A stretch of DNA of 64,000 bases from Diphasiastrum complanatum (Eukaryota > Streptophyta > Lycopodiopsida > Lycopodiales > Lycopodiaceae): NCBI GenBank assembly GCA_029204225.1, contig CM055095.1, positions 66,305,940-66,369,939 of the forward strand. The letters run 5' to 3'. The position numbers and the translations under genes were made by a program. This document shows positions 13,805-25,801 of this stretch, piece after piece (position 1 is the first letter of the stretch; the number at the start of each line of letters is the position of its first letter). The notes under the pieces were generated by a model, which saw only the letters and a program-made list of their open reading frames with translations, made no database searches and had not been told where the DNA came from.

Positions 13805-14117
13805 CAAAATTCAGCAAGTTCTAATCAACTTTGTATTTTGGATTGCATGTGGATTTGGAAAATGTTCTTGCCATTAAATTCCAATTGGGCATGGTGAAAA
13901 AATCCTAGAAAGGGCTAAAATTCATGATTTTTGCTTGTTTTTTTTTCCATGAAATTGGATGGTAGGAGGTTGTTGAACATCAATTGAAGCTGGAAATAGA
14001 TGAAACATAGTCTTTTGAAGTTGTCCTAGAAGATAGAGCCAAGAATTCCAGAAATTGGATTTGTAGGAAGTAAAAAATTGACCCATTTTGGTGAATTTGA
14101 GAGAACTTATGTTTCGT

Positions 14118-16500
14118 TTGTAAGAAGCCTGGACATATGATGAAATTTTGTCCAGAAAGTGTCTGCTCACATGATTGAAATTCCAGGAGGCAATGGTAAG
14201 ACTTTGGAAATTAACTTGATTGATTGTGAGTGTGAATGTTCTTTTAGTACTACTTCTTTCTTGCCTAATGAGCTTTTCTATTTAATTGGCAAAGTTAAAG
14301 ATCAAGAAGTGAGTATTTTATTGGACAGTGGTTCAACTCATAATTTTATAAATTCTCGTCTTGTGCAGAAACTCGGTTTGGAAACTGAAGCCAACAATCA
14401 TAGATATAAAGTTTATCTAGTTTCAGGAGCAGAGTTGGAGACTTGGAACGTAAAAATCTCGAAGCTCCCAATTTTGATGCAAGGACACACAGAATTAGTT
14501 AATTTTCATGTTTTAGACCTAACTTGTACTGATTGAATCCTAGGTTAAGAATGGTTATTTAGTAAGTCGCCTTCTCTGTTAATTGATTTTGAGAAGCACA
14601 TTCTCACTTTCAAGGAGGGTGATAAGGTAATTACATTATTGGGCAGTAATTTTGTACGTCCATTGGATCAGATTTCTACAGTTAATAAAATGAAAACATT
14701 GGATTTTTCTGAGTATGAAGTTTTTTCAATTTATGCTATTCCAGTTGTGGATGTTCTTGAAATGAATCTAAATGGTTGTGAATTCTTGGCAATTCTTAAC
14801 TCTGTAAATTAGATCATGAACAAACAGTGAAAGAACAGATCATAAATGAATTTCGGGATGTTTTTTCATCTGAATTACCTCATGGTTTACCACCGTTCAG
14901 GTCAGTAGACCACATAATTGAGTTAATTCCAAGAAGTCAACCTGTCTCTAGACAATCTTATAGGTTCTCTCAGAAGGAGGAGACATAGATTTCAAATCAA
15001 ATAGAAAACTATCTGAGGATGAGACATATACAACCTAGTAAATCACTATGGGGCGTTCATGTTCTTCTTAAAACGAAGAAAGATGGAGGTTTCTGGATGT
15101 GTGTAGATTACAAGGGGCTTAATAAAGTGACTATAAAGAATAAATATCCATTACCCAGGATGGATGACCTTGTAGATCGCTTGGGTGGAGCATGATATTT
15201 CACCAAAATAGATCTCAGGATAGGGTACCATCAAATAAGAATTAAGTCGAAAGATGTTCAAAAGATAAGATTTCGTTCTAGATTTGGTCATTATGAATTT
15301 CAAGTGTTGCCATTTGGATTAACGAATGCTCTAGCAACGTTCTAGCAAATGATGAATGATTTATTTCGTCCATATTTGGGGAAGTTTGTGGTTGTATTCT
15401 TAGACGACATTCTCGTTTACAGTAAATCCTTGGTGGAACACGTAGAACACTTAAAAATCGTCTTGATGAAACTCCGTCGGGAGTTAATCTACGCTAAAGA
15501 GTCCAAGTGTGAATTCTTTAAGCAAGAGTCGCTTTATCTCGGTCATAAGATCACAGTAAATGGGATCAAGATTGATGAGGATAAAATCAAGATTGTGATT
15601 GAGTGGCCAATTCCAGGAACTGTGAGACAAGTAAAGTCTTTTTTAGGTTTTACACTTTTCTTCAAGAGATTTATTGAGGATTATGTTAAGTTGGCAGCAC
15701 CGCTTAATAATCTGACAAAAGGAATTGTTAATAAAAAGAAAAAGAGGAATCAACCTAGTCCGCCTGTTTGGAACGAGGAATTGAATCAATGTTTTGAGAA
15801 ACTTAAAATAATGATTGTTTCAGTTTCCGTGTTACAAATTGCAAATCCAGATTTACTTTACGTTGTAAGAATGGACGCAAGTGATATTGCAGTTGGAGCA
15901 GTTCTATTACAAATGGTTAGGCCACTAGCGTTTGAAAGCAAAAAATTTACTGGTCCTCAGTTGAATTATACTACGTAGGAAAAGGAATTGTTTGCTGTAA
16001 TCCATGCACTTAAAACCTGGAGACACTACTTGTATGGTAGTAAGTTTGTAGTGTATATGGATCACCAACCTCTTAAGTATTTTTGTAATCAACATGATCT
16101 TCGGGGGAGAAAAACTCGATGGGCTGAATTGATGCAAGAATTCGATCATGAAATTCACAACATAAGAGGCAGTTCTAATCAAGTTGCAGATGCTCTTAGT
16201 CGGATCGGTGAACTGAACGAGTTGTCATCACCCAGATTTCTACAGGATCTATATCTTCCGTTGAGAGGAAAATATGAATCAGATTTTTATTTTGGTCACA
16301 TTTGGAACATTGTTCAGACTGGAAGAAATGTGGACAGCGTTGAGTCAGAAACACAAGAAACTCAACTAACTAAGAAAGATAAGAAGATTGTGGAACAGTT
16401 CACCATTCGAGATGGATTACTATTTCGAAATGAAAAAGTTTGCGTATCCGGTGATGATGAGCTCAAACGCAAGATTTTGTTTGAATGTCATCGGAAATAA
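14118..16500 (+). pseudogene. Gypsy gag end-protease-RT-RNase H, truncated in integrase
   Basis: The order is zinc-knuckle end (KKPGHMMKFCP, 14124), protease (LLDSGSTHNFINSRL, 14320), RT ([57 protein letters not shown] with catalytic FLDD at about 15400), connection (LGHKITVNGI, SFLGFTLFFKRFI) and RNase H (VVRMDASDIAVGAVLL, EKELFAVIHALKTWRHYL, VYMDHQPLKYF, NQVADALSRI). It breaks off at the first His of the integrase zinc domain (LFECH, 16497), where an inverted Copia piece begins. Stops interrupt protease, RT and RNase H at several sites (for example 14534, 14986, 15193 and 15976), so no full polyprotein is possible. Related to the remnant at 6190-7052. Confidence 0.9.
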
Positions 16501-18265
16501 CTTAGGCGTCAAAAACAGCCATACATTTTTCTTATAATGATATTTGTGTAAGAGGAGTGAGAGTTAATTTCATTCAACAAAGAATGTTTATCTCTAAACC
16601 GTGGCTTTGTCAAAATATTAGCTAACAATAGGTTTGTATGACAGTAACTAAGTACAACATCTTGGTTCTAAAATTTCTTTCTAATAGAATGACATTGAAC
16701 TTCTATATGCTTAGTTCTATTATGAGTACGTGAGTTCAAAGAGAGAGCTATACAGCTTTGATTGTCGCACTAGAATATTGTTGGACCGATCTGTGGGAAT
16801 TGCAGATTCTTCAGTAGCCTTCTTAGCCAAATTATCTCCTTTGTTACTGATGTAGCTGCAACATATTCGAATTCTATGGAGGACAACGAAATGCATTTCT
16901 ACTTTCTGTTGTTCCATGAAATGGGTCCTCCTGCAAGAAAACAAATATATCCTGATGTGGATTTCCTAGTAGCCATGTCTCCTACCCAATCTGAATTTGA
17001 ATATGTGATTAAAGTAAGTGCATCTTCTGGATTACCATTATAGCTCTAAGCATAGTGCTTCGAAGCTTGAATGTACCTCAATACTCTTTGTAGAGCTTTC
17101 CAATGTTGTAGGCCTGGATTGGACATGTATTGAGACAATGTGCTTACTGCATGTGCAAGATCAAGTCGTGTGCAGATCATAGAATACATTATAGATTCTA
17201 TGATGGACTGATAAGGATATCTGCGCGTTTCTTGCTGATCTACTTGAGTTCTAGGTCACATGTCTTTAAACAGCTTAGATCCTGGATCCCTAGGTGTGTC
17301 TACGGGCTTGCAATCCTCCATGCCATCTCTGCGAAGTACATTGATTAGATAGGACTCTTGGCTTATAGTAATCCTTCTGCTTGCACTTTTTCTGTGAATC
17401 TTCATACCGAATAGGTAATGGATTGGCCTAAATCAGTCATCTTAAATTCTGATGAAAGTAGAGATTTGGTTTCCTGTAATGACTGATTTGAATTGTTGAT
17501 AATTAAAGAATCATCAACATATAATGCTATTACAACAAAGCCTGACCCTTTACGTTTGAGATACACATTAGAGTTTGCAGAGCAAGAAGTGAAGTTATGC
17601 TGCAACAAGAAGTGATTGATTCTTTCATACCAGGCTTGGGGAGCTTGCTTGAGGCCATACAGTGCCTTATGCAATTTACATACCAAATGCTCTTGGCCTT
17701 GAAGGACATAACCTTCTGGTTGATAAATGAATATGTTTTCTTGTATATATCTGTGAAGGAATGTTGTCTAGATGTCCATTTGGTGAATGTCCAGATCCTT
17801 TGCAACAACTATAGCCAGCAAGGTGCGAATAGATTGATGCTTTACCACTAGACTAAAGGTGTCAGTGTAATCTATTCCATAAACTTGCTCAAATCCTTTA
17901 ACCACTAATCGAGATTTCCATTTGGATATTGATCCATTTGGCTTAAGCTTTAGCTTGAAGATCCATTTAGAGTCAATAGGCTTTATACCTGTAGGAGGAT
18001 TGACAAGACTTCAGGCCTTGTTCTTCATCAAGAAATGGTACTCAGTATCCATGGCAACTTTTCATTCGTCTACATTAGGCATTGATAGTGCTTTTGCAAT
18101 AGTGGCAGATTCATCATGACTGATGAACAAAACGATCAGATTGTTATCGTTGTCTTGCAAACCTTCTAACTGTAGGTGTTTGAGTAGATGTTTCTCTTGG
18201 GTAGATGACATGGACAACTTTAGCTTGTGGTTGAACAGTTGTGGGTTTAGGCCCATCGATTACTT
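16501..18265 (-). pseudogene. Copia pol 3' half (RT-RNase H), degraded
   Basis: Read right to left: RT start (DSKWIFKLKLKPNGSISKWK, RLVVKGFEQVYGIDYTDTF), then IYQPEGYV, LHKALYGLKQAPQAWYERI and the catalytic ALYVDDSLII (about 17530). Next come RNase H pieces near 16900-16930 and the typical Copia pol tail NLLLANILTKPRFRDKHSLL near 16600. Many stops and shifts are present. The longest open piece is 17402-17686 (94 codons). The left end abuts the truncated plus-strand Gypsy at 16500 and the right end abuts unrelated sequence at about 18265, so this is a pol fragment without LTRs. Confidence 0.85.
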
Positions 18266-18429
18266 ACAGACTCAAATTAATCACTAAAGTTCTGAATATC
18301 TCTCTCTCTATATAATCACTAACTCTGAGGAGTCAACTAAAGGATCTATTCCTTTCTCTACACAATTCTGGGGCAGAAAATATAGTGTCAGCAGAGAAGC
18401 AACTCACTTACCTGTTGAGAGCCTTACCT

Positions 18430-19290
18430 AGATCTTTTTAGACAACCAGAATTCTGCTCGCAAAGGATCCTACCAAGACCCTCGAAAAGGCAATTGTCGA
18501 GATTCGAGAGGAAGTCGAGGCTAGAGAGCACTTTGATCACAAGGATGCTTCTGACCAAGCCCTCTACAACAACAAAGAAAAGATCAAGAAACAATTCAAG
18601 CCTAAGAGGGAGTCGAATCAAAGGCAGGATCATGATCAGCAAGTAGAAGGGACTAGCCCTGCGTGAGATGCAGATGCGATGGGCACACAGTCGATATGTG
18701 CTGACTCAATGCAAAAATTGAGTGTATCCACTATCACAAGAAGGGTCATGCAGCCATGGACTGTCGCCTGAACCAAAGGAACAAATCAGCACAGAATAAA
18801 CAGAAGAACAACAATAGTTTGTCCTATGTCGAGGAGTTAGAGAGCTCAAAAATGGGCAAAGAGAGATCGAACAGAAATTGTTTGACCGTCTACATTTGTG
18901 CATATGTGTGTGCAGTGTCAACACCTGGCACACAGGAGGTAATTCTAGACTCAGGAGATACCTCACACTTTGTGACATCAAGACGAATTATGTCTGATTT
19001 TTGAAGTGCTGATCCATCAAGATTCATTGTTCTTGGAGATGGATTCAAATATCAGGTGAATGATATTGGTTCACTATGGCTCAACACGAATGGCAGAGAT
19101 AGATGACTCGAAGATGTTTTGTTTGTGCCTACACTGTAGCAAGACTTGCTTTCTGTGGCAAAAATAGCTAATGCAGGGATGTGTGTGACGTTTTTTGACG
19201 AAGCATGCAACATTGTTGATGCTAGTACCAATACTCTGATCGCTCGTCAGCTATCATACTTTGAGAGGGAATTGAAGAAACAAAATATTT
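18430..19290 (+). pseudogene. Copia gag C-terminus, protease and pre-integrase fragment
   Basis: The end of gag is followed by a zinc knuckle at about 18732 (ECIHYHKKGHAAMDC), where the second ligand Cys has become Tyr. The protease motif is VILDSGDTSHF (about 18941). Then comes the stretch before integrase: FIVLGDGFKYQVNDIGSLWL, LEDVLFVPTL and LLSVAKIANAGMCVTF. Stops at 18664, 19002, 19102 and 19138 disable it. The integrase core is missing: after about 19290 the sequence is no longer recognisable. Confidence 0.75.
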
Positions 19291-20094
19291 CTAATGCCAA
19301 AGCTTTGCTAGTCTTCAATCTTGAACCTTTCACAAAAGACGACAAGACATGATACGACATGACACAACACAAAATCAGTCGTGCTTCTCAACTGACCAAG
19401 AAGATCAGCCAAGTACCATGGGGTACAAATATCAGATCAGATATCATGACATCAACAGAAGCACTCTAGATCATGGCTAATCTGTCACTCTTGTAATTCG
19501 TGATTAGTTGTAGATGTTTAATCACTCTAATCTAGAAGTTATAAGACATGACTATATACTTTCTGTTTGATGCATAATATTGTAATGCTAGTAAGCAAGA
19601 CAAGAAGTCAGAAGACAAAAATATAAAATACAAGTCCGCCTGCGTGCGAGACAGTTTTGTATAGGATTTGTAGATCCACAAGTCCACTAGTAAGCAAGAT
19701 GCAAATCGTGAGAGAACTGTATTTTTCTCACGCCAACACATTGCGTGGATCTGTCATGTAGTGCTTGAAGAATCAAGAAAATCAATAGATGATATTGTAG
19801 CTGCACATTATTAATCTATATGATTGCATGACCTTGAATGTAAATTTGTCTACTACTATTCGTGTGTCTGATTCACTTGCTCATTATAATTCCGCACTTT
19901 GGTTTGATCTTGTTGAATGCTATATTAATTTGTTAACGTAGATCAATAGTGTCTGACTATTCTCTGAAAGATTGTAGGGGTGATACAGTCGACAGTGACC
20001 AGCGATCATATTTGAATTCTTGACGAACTGATCTTGTTTGCAAATTTCTTCGCTTTGTGTTTCGTCTCACTTCGCTTCGCTATCACTTTCCCAT
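19291..20094. other. No gene recognised
   Basis: Low-complexity, AT-rich sequence following the Copia fragment. LTR or leader sequence is possible, but no TG...CA pair or PBS was seen. Confidence 0.4.
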
Positions 20095-20350
20095 AAGGAT
20101 AAATCAATTACAGAGCTCATCTAAATTTTGTTTTGTTTCGTTTAGTTTCGTCTTGTTTTGTCTCGTCTCGTTGCATAGCATGATTGATCTTGTCGCGAAC
20201 TCTTTCACTTCCTTTCGTTTTGCGATCTCTATGCTTTCAGCATGAATCAATGTCAGAGCTCATTTAAGTTTTGCTTTATTTCGTTTTGTTTCGTTTTCTT
20301 CCAAATTTTGTCTCGTTTCGTTTCGTTGTATTATAAAGCCTGATTGATCT
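20095..20350. repeat. Tandem duplication of a TTTCGTTTCG-rich unit
   Basis: Two diverged units of about 145 bp. Each starts AATCAAT-.-CAGAGCTCAT, runs through TTTTGTTTCGTTT-type sequence and ends GATTGATCT (near 20190 and 20347). Confidence 0.65.
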
Positions 20351-20459
20351 AACTCGAACAGAAATAATTCGAGTGTCGCAAAAAGTTTCACGAATCGTTC
20401 GTGATTTAATTTTATCAATTGGTCACCAGAGTTTTGGCTAGAATTTGCATTTTCTGGTG

Positions 20460-21130
20460 TCATGATCTAGTCTACGAGGGTTTCCAGTGCAAGGGTTGGC
20501 TATGCGAGGGTTCTTTGGCTGTTTTGCAGTCAAAAAAACCTTGATATCTTTCTAATTACTGGGATCTAACTCTCGCAAGGATTACATGAGCTTTATCTAA
20601 GGTAGATCTAACTCTGAAAATCTCTGTGAGGGTTAACTCTCGCATTAAGTGAAAATTTCACTATTTGTGAAGGTTCAAAACCACTAATTTGGCTTGATTT
20701 TCACCAATAATCAGTACTAACTCTTGCAGGCTTCATCTCTAATGGAAATTGACATTCTAAATCGATTGGAGTGGTCTATGAGAGTTCTCTCTGGAAGGAT
20801 TTGCTGGATCTTCACCTTTTACTGATTTTCTAGCACTTAAACCCAATTTTTTGCTCATTGGAATCAAACTAACTCTCGTAGACTCCTCTATGTCCTAGTC
20901 TCACTGAGATGGAACTTCAGAATTTTCTACGAGGGTTCTTGACCACTGGAACTGAAAATTTTAGTGTTTGCGAGGGCTCTTTGATACTTTTCCGTCTTTT
21001 TTCCACTGGGAACTCTCGCACAGACACTTAAATTTTGAACTAACTCTCGCAAGCTCCCCTTAGAGGCTATTTAGGGCCTCCTCCACCTTGTCACACCTCT
21101 TCCACTAGCTGGGAACAGTCCAAACACAAG
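20460..21130. repeat. Recurrent AACTCTCGCA / CGAGGGTTC words
   Basis: AACTCTCGCA or its close variants occur about ten times in 670 bp (for example near 20571, 20636, 20708, 21010 and 21044), with CGAGGGTTC-like words in between. It lies just beyond the primer binding site of a minus-strand Gypsy LTR, so it is probably that element's internal leader. Confidence 0.55.
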
Positions 21131-21232
21131 AAAATGCAGAAAACTAACTCTCCCTACCTCAAAATCCACCTAAAACTACTCTAGAAAGCAAGAAATAACT
21201 AAAATACAGCTATACTAGTTAGTGAAAACCTA

Positions 21233-21250
21233 TCCCCGACAATGGGGCCA
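21233..21250 (-). other. Primer binding site of minus-strand Gypsy LTR
   Basis: On the minus strand TGGCCCCATTGTCGGGGA follows the LTR end. The same layout (LTR end CAACA, one base, TGGC...GGGGA) appears at 39011-39028, which supports both assignments. Confidence 0.6.
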
Positions 21251-21251
21251 C

Positions 21252-22044
21252 TGTGGGGTATATGGTCTCGCGTCGTAGTAGCCCTCCCACCTGTCAACAA
21301 GGTTTAGAACACCGGATAGGTACCTAACTATGTAAAGATGCTACTTTTAGATAGTTCTCTACTTTTTACGCTAACACTACCACCTATAATACTACTCCCA
21401 CTAAGTCTACTCCATTAAATTAGCATTCATCATGATTTGAAGTAAAAGAGAGGGAGAGACAGTGTGTAATAGAAAGAAAGAGAGAGGTTGAGGGTGGAGG
21501 TTAGCTCAAATGCTTATTGTACTTGCTAAGGGAGAAACTTAAACTATCGGAACCAAAAAGTAGGAACTTGAAAGCAATTGGAAAAAACAATAAGAGCAAT
21601 AACAAGCATTGAATAGCAAATGAGGATGCTTCTCTGCCAAAAATGGTAGAGTTTCCTCATTCTCATCAAGCATGCAAATAGAGTACAATTGGTGTCTTTT
21701 TATAAATGGGGAAGGGCCTTGCCCCAAAATCTGATTGGCTAATATTCACAATGATCCTAACCATTCATCTTGGACCCAACTTGCCCTGAGGGTCCAATAA
21801 AAAGTACATTAGAATTCACAAGATTCATGTGAGTCCAAAAGTGGACCCAAGTAAACTCTAAGTTCTAAAATGACTTTGGGCCTCAAGTTTTATTTTAATT
21901 ATAAAGGGCCCAAGTCTATTATTTTCAATTAGTTTGCGTGTTCATTGGGCCATGGACTTATATGCGCAGGAAGCTATGCCCTCGCAACGCATTTATTCTT
22001 AAATTTATCCCTTTGCTCATGTTGTGTTGGGAATACCCCCAACA
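21252..22044 (-). mobile_element. Gypsy-type LTR (793 bp), family shared with 36191-39761
   Basis: On the minus strand it starts TGTTGGGG and ends CCCCACA. It shares blocks in the same order with the LTRs at 36191-36883 and 39030-39761: CATTGGG-.-GGGC, CGCAGGA-GC, TCATGTGAGT-.-GGGCCC and AAAATGACTTTGGGCC-like words. The right edge cuts into a Copia integrase at 22045. The internal part would lie to the left, but no coding sequence survives, so this may be a truncated element. Confidence 0.65.
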
Positions 22045-22954
22045 ATCTATTAAAGAGCAAGATTGAAGTGTATGATGTCTTTGTCAAGTTCAAGAATGCA
22101 AGGGAGAACTAGTTTTTCACAAGAATCAAGTGCTTGAGTGACAATGGTGGTGAGTACATATCTACCAAGTTCAAGGCCTTTTGTGATGAGCATGGGATCA
22201 TGAGGGAGGATACAACACCAAGGACCCCACAGCAAAATGGAGTGGCTAAAAGGAAGAATAGGACTTTATGTGAAAGTTCTAAAGCCATGAGGTTAAGTGC
22301 CAATCTTGATAAACCATTTTGGGATCAAGCTTTGTTGTGTGCCAATTTCTTGTGCAATAGGTGGCCGAGTGCTATTTTGGATGGAAGGACATCTTTTGAG
22401 ATGCTATTCAAGAGGAGGCCGAGTGTAAACTTTTTAAGAACTTTTGGACGCAGATGCTATGTCAACATTACTCTTTATGATAGAACCAAGGAGGATCCAT
22501 CTTCAAGGAAAGGTATTTTTGTTGGATATAGTGAGGTGAGTAAAGCCTACAAGGTTTACATTCCTTCTACTAACAAAGTGATTGTTGGTAGAGATATCAT
22601 TTTTGATGAGGGGAACATTCCAAAAGTGTCTTCAAGCATTATTGATGGTGATGTGGATGGATCTAACATTTTTTATATTGATGTTAAGGATCCTACTTTA
22701 GATGGTGATGATGAAGGACCTTCATCAAGTCAAAAGCCAAGGAGAACATTAAGAGAAAGACAAGTACCATCAAGGCTCACATATGATGAAAGGATAACCA
22801 AGTAGTTTTTGAAAATTATGTTGCTTTCCTAACCTCTTTTGATGAACCTACAAGTGTAGATGAAGCAAGGAAAGAAGATGAGTGGATCCAAGCAATGGAT
22901 CTTGAGTATCACACTCTTACGAAGAATGGAACATGGAGATTGGTGGAGTTACCT
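22045..22954 (+). pseudogene. Copia integrase C-half and linker, truncated in RT
   Basis: It starts in mid integrase (LLKSKIEVYDVFVKF) and runs through CLSDNGGEYISTKFKAFCDE, TPRTPQQNGVAKRKNRTLCE, LLCANFLCNRWPS and KGIFVGYSEVSKAYKVYIPS, then VIVGRDIIFDEG and the acidic linker DGDDEGPSS. A stop at 22803 and a frameshift follow. The start of RT (EARKEDEWIQAMDLEYHTL, NGTWRLVELPK) is then in frame +2 at 22865-22954, where RT homology stops abruptly. Left end cut by the Gypsy-type LTR. The integrase D,D(35)E residues before the Asn-Gly-Gly-Glu motif are only partly present. Confidence 0.85.
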
Positions 22955-23575
22955 AAGGCTTTTGGATGTTTTCATGATTTTACAACAAGTAATGGATATG
23001 GAAAACAAAGTTTTTTCAATGACTTTTATGGTCAACTTGATGATCAAGAGATTGATCTCAAAGGGCTTCAACAAGGCAAAAAGGAAGTTGGCAATTTGGA
23101 GCAAGTCAAGAGCATCAAAGGAGAGGTAATTGGCAAAGATGTTATAGATCTGTTTTTGCAGGTTATTGAAGACTCAAGTAAGGTCAAAGGAGCAGCAAGA
23201 AAGTGTTGCTCAAGTCTACTTTACTTGTTCTATCTTATGTTTGAGCATTTTCATGTGGATGAATGCAAATATGGTCAAACTAGTTACATTGGTGAGCATC
23301 ATTTTGATGTTGGATTTGTACTAGCATTCTTGGCTGGTTTTGTTGATGGAAATGAATCTATTGGAGGTTAATTATATCACTCATTCATGATCAAGTCATC
23401 AAGTGATGATAGCATCTTATGGCAAGATGGAGATGGAGGCGCATTCATGGAGTGTCATGGTGGATACATGGCAACAAAGGACAAAGAGGGAGGAGACATG
23501 CAAGCAAATGTTGATCACTCACATTTATTGTTTGTTTTCTATATTTTTCCAGAGAGTTTAGAGTTGGAAGCATGG
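22955..23575 (+). pseudogene. Unrecognised open region between Copia RT start and 3' LTR
   Basis: After NGTWRLVELPK the frame stays open to a stop at 23369-23371. The words are QLDDQEIDLKGLQQGKK, EVIGKDVIDLFLQVIEDSSK, AARKCCSSLLYLFYLMFEHF and VLAFLAGFVDGNESIGG. A second open piece follows (23387-23590), ending just before the LTR. It is not RT, RNase H or any Copia domain I know. The residues suggest one weak hydrophobic segment and some helix. It may be foreign sequence picked up between the pol stump and the polypurine tract, or decayed pol read out of frame. Confidence 0.4.
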
Positions 23576-23600
23576 TGGAATGTTAGCTGATGCCATCCCC
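23568..23600 (+). mobile_element. Polypurine tract and start of a 3' LTR
   Basis: GGAAGCATGGTGGAA is followed exactly at 23581 by TGTTAGCTGATGCC, the usual Copia junction of polypurine tract and LTR. The LTR end could not be placed. A foldback element fills most of the next kilobase and no 5' copy is in the window. Confidence 0.5.
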
Positions 23601-23822
23601 TGACGTGTCAATGTAGAGTCTCATCACCCAAAAAGGGTTTCCAATAGAGATGAAGTTGAGAGCCGAGTCTGAGAGCACAAGAATTATTAGTGCTAGGCTA
23701 AATGAATATTCTGTGAGCCTCATGGTAATTCTTAAAAGATGGATAGCCATGTGAGAGCTAGCAATTTAGACTATCTCAAATTGAGTTATGTTTTTAATAA
23801 AGAGGCCTCCTATTATCAAGTA

Positions 23823-24825
23823 CATTAGAGAAAATTTGGCCTTGGAAAGAGCCCTATAAGGATTGTCACGTAGGATGACAATTTTTTGGCAATGTAAAAT
23901 ACTAAAATAAAACCTTTTTCTGCCTGTAATCCTGCCCACACAATCTTCGATGATTAGCTATTATGTGCATAGTATAGTCTGTGGCTGAAAAAAATTGTAA
24001 TTTTTGAACCACAACTCGGATAGAGACGATTACGGTGCCATTAGAAAGCCCTCGACGAGAGCTTTTTAATGACATCCAACATGAACCAGTTCCGAGCTAC
24101 GGTGAAGAAGTTATGGCCAGTCAAAGTTTTGGTCGGTCAACACTTGGTCAACCCGATATCTCTTTCAAGCACAGTTGACCAGTTTGACCCGAATGGCTTG
24201 AAGCTAAGAAATATGTTGAGACCCAATGTAGTGTGTTCAAGGATGCTGAAGAGCTTTCAGAAAGGTGCTGGATGTAAGCTATTTTTTTGGATAAATTTTT
24301 CCAGTGATGTTTGCTATCCTGCCTCTCTAAGCCTAAACCCTAAACCTACAAACTACTGGGTCTCAACATATTTCTTAGCTTCAAGCCATCCTGGTCAAAC
24401 TGGTCAACTGCGCTTGAAAGAGATATCGGGTTGACCAAGTGTTGACCGACTAAAACTTTGACTGACCATAACTTCTTCACCATAGCTCGGAACTGGGTCA
24501 TGTTGCTGTTGTTGAAAAGCTCTCGTCAAGGGCTTTCTAATAGCACTGTAATCATCTCAATTTGAGTAGTCTTTCAAAAGTTACATTATTATTTTTTTTG
24601 GCTGAGTTATATACTATATTACAAATAAAATGACTTATTTACGAGCTGCCCTGACGCAAAATTACAATTTTTTAAAAAAGAAAAGAAAATCAATTTGAAG
24701 GAGCTACGTTACGTAGATTTCAAATTTGAGTGTTTTGATTGGACCATGTGGAAGAAACTTTTGAGAAAAAAAATAAAAAGTATCTTTTTGAAAGGCCCCT
24801 TTTTGTACTCAAATCTTCTCTAACG
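23823..24825. mobile_element. Foldback (MITE-like) element with ~250-bp internal arms
   Basis: Outer ends are inverted: CATTAGAGAAAATTTGG at 23823 and, reversed, TTAGAGAAGATTTGAG at about 24823. Inside, 23985-24232 and 24347-24605 form near-continuous inverted arms at roughly 90% by eye, around a loop of about 115 bp. Shared arm words include CCGAGCTA-GGTGAAGAAG, GGTCGGTCAACACTTGGTC and AGCTAAGAAATATGTTGAG. No coding frame is meaningful (the 121-codon frame at 24069-24434 simply reads across the hairpin). A shorter relative is at 37897-38276. A transcript would form a long double strand, a likely small-RNA source. Confidence 0.7.
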
Positions 24826-25775
24826 AGAGGTGGAACTCAAATCATAATAGATTGGGGTTCACTCGGTTACAAGAGGTGGACTCCAAAATAAGATACTATT
24901 GGGTTCTACAGCTCATGGGTATAGATAGAGGCCTAATCCATGAGTTCCATAGCAGTGTTATGTACTGAAATGTTGTTGCTTTGCTAATTAAAGATTCTAC
25001 TACTTGCATTTCTTTCCATGCTCCATCTTCATGCATATAGTTTGGGTACTGATGTACGAATGTGTTTGTTGTTGCTCTTTTCTCTTAAGGACATGAATCA
25101 TTGATATTGGGAAAAAAGCCATTTGTGCTAGAGAGGAAAGAACAACATCCAAAAGCCAATGTGCAAGACTTCTTTGATATCTAGTTTCAATTTCTATATT
25201 CTCATGTTATTATATTTGTTTTCTTATTACAACCTTCACTCTTTGTTAGGAATGTAAACCAATGATTAAAAAAAGAATAGAAAATTTAGAATGCATACCA
25301 AAACTTATACAATGGATATCAACATTTTTGGCTTGTTAAGTGATTCATCCTAAAAAAGAAAGATTCATTTGTGGTTTGTTAATCTACTTGTGATTCTCTC
25401 TTGATGATCACATGATCCTCCATAGAATCACCACACATATTTAACGTGTTTGTGGATTTACAATGAGTATCCACAAGGTGAATCAGGAAATTCTAAAGTC
25501 TTCTCTATTATGAATATAGATGTTGGTGGATACATTGCACAATGTTGAAATGTCTTTATGATATTATCTTAGATGATGCAATGATGACGCTTCTTTATAA
25601 AAACTATACTCAATGTGCTACCTTCATATGATGCAATAGATTCAATGCATGCCAAAACCCATGAAATAGTAAATAAGAATCAAACTCACATACCTAGTTG
25701 CATCTTTACCATCTTCTCCTCCACCAATTCATCAATCTCACAACAAATTGTGTCCTAGCCCCAATCAGCAGCGCC
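24826..25775. other. No gene recognised
   Basis: AT-rich sequence with no coding region, LTR pair or PBS that I can support. Part of it may be the rest of the LTR that starts at 23581. Confidence 0.4.
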
Positions 25776-25801
25776 ACCCCCCCCCCCCCCCCCCCCCCCC
25801 C
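25776..25801. repeat. Poly(C) tract next to a CA run
   Basis: About 26 consecutive C bases followed by AACACACACACA. It marks the outer edge of the inverted GT61 copy. At the other locus the same edge is a GT run (61439-61457). Confidence 0.9.

Noticed and set aside
24330-24348. Telomere-like CCTAAACCCTAAACC
   Set aside because: Only two units in the loop of the foldback element. Not an interstitial telomere array.
24069-24434. 121-codon plus-strand frame
   Set aside because: It runs across the hairpin arms of the foldback element. The arms explain the open frame.
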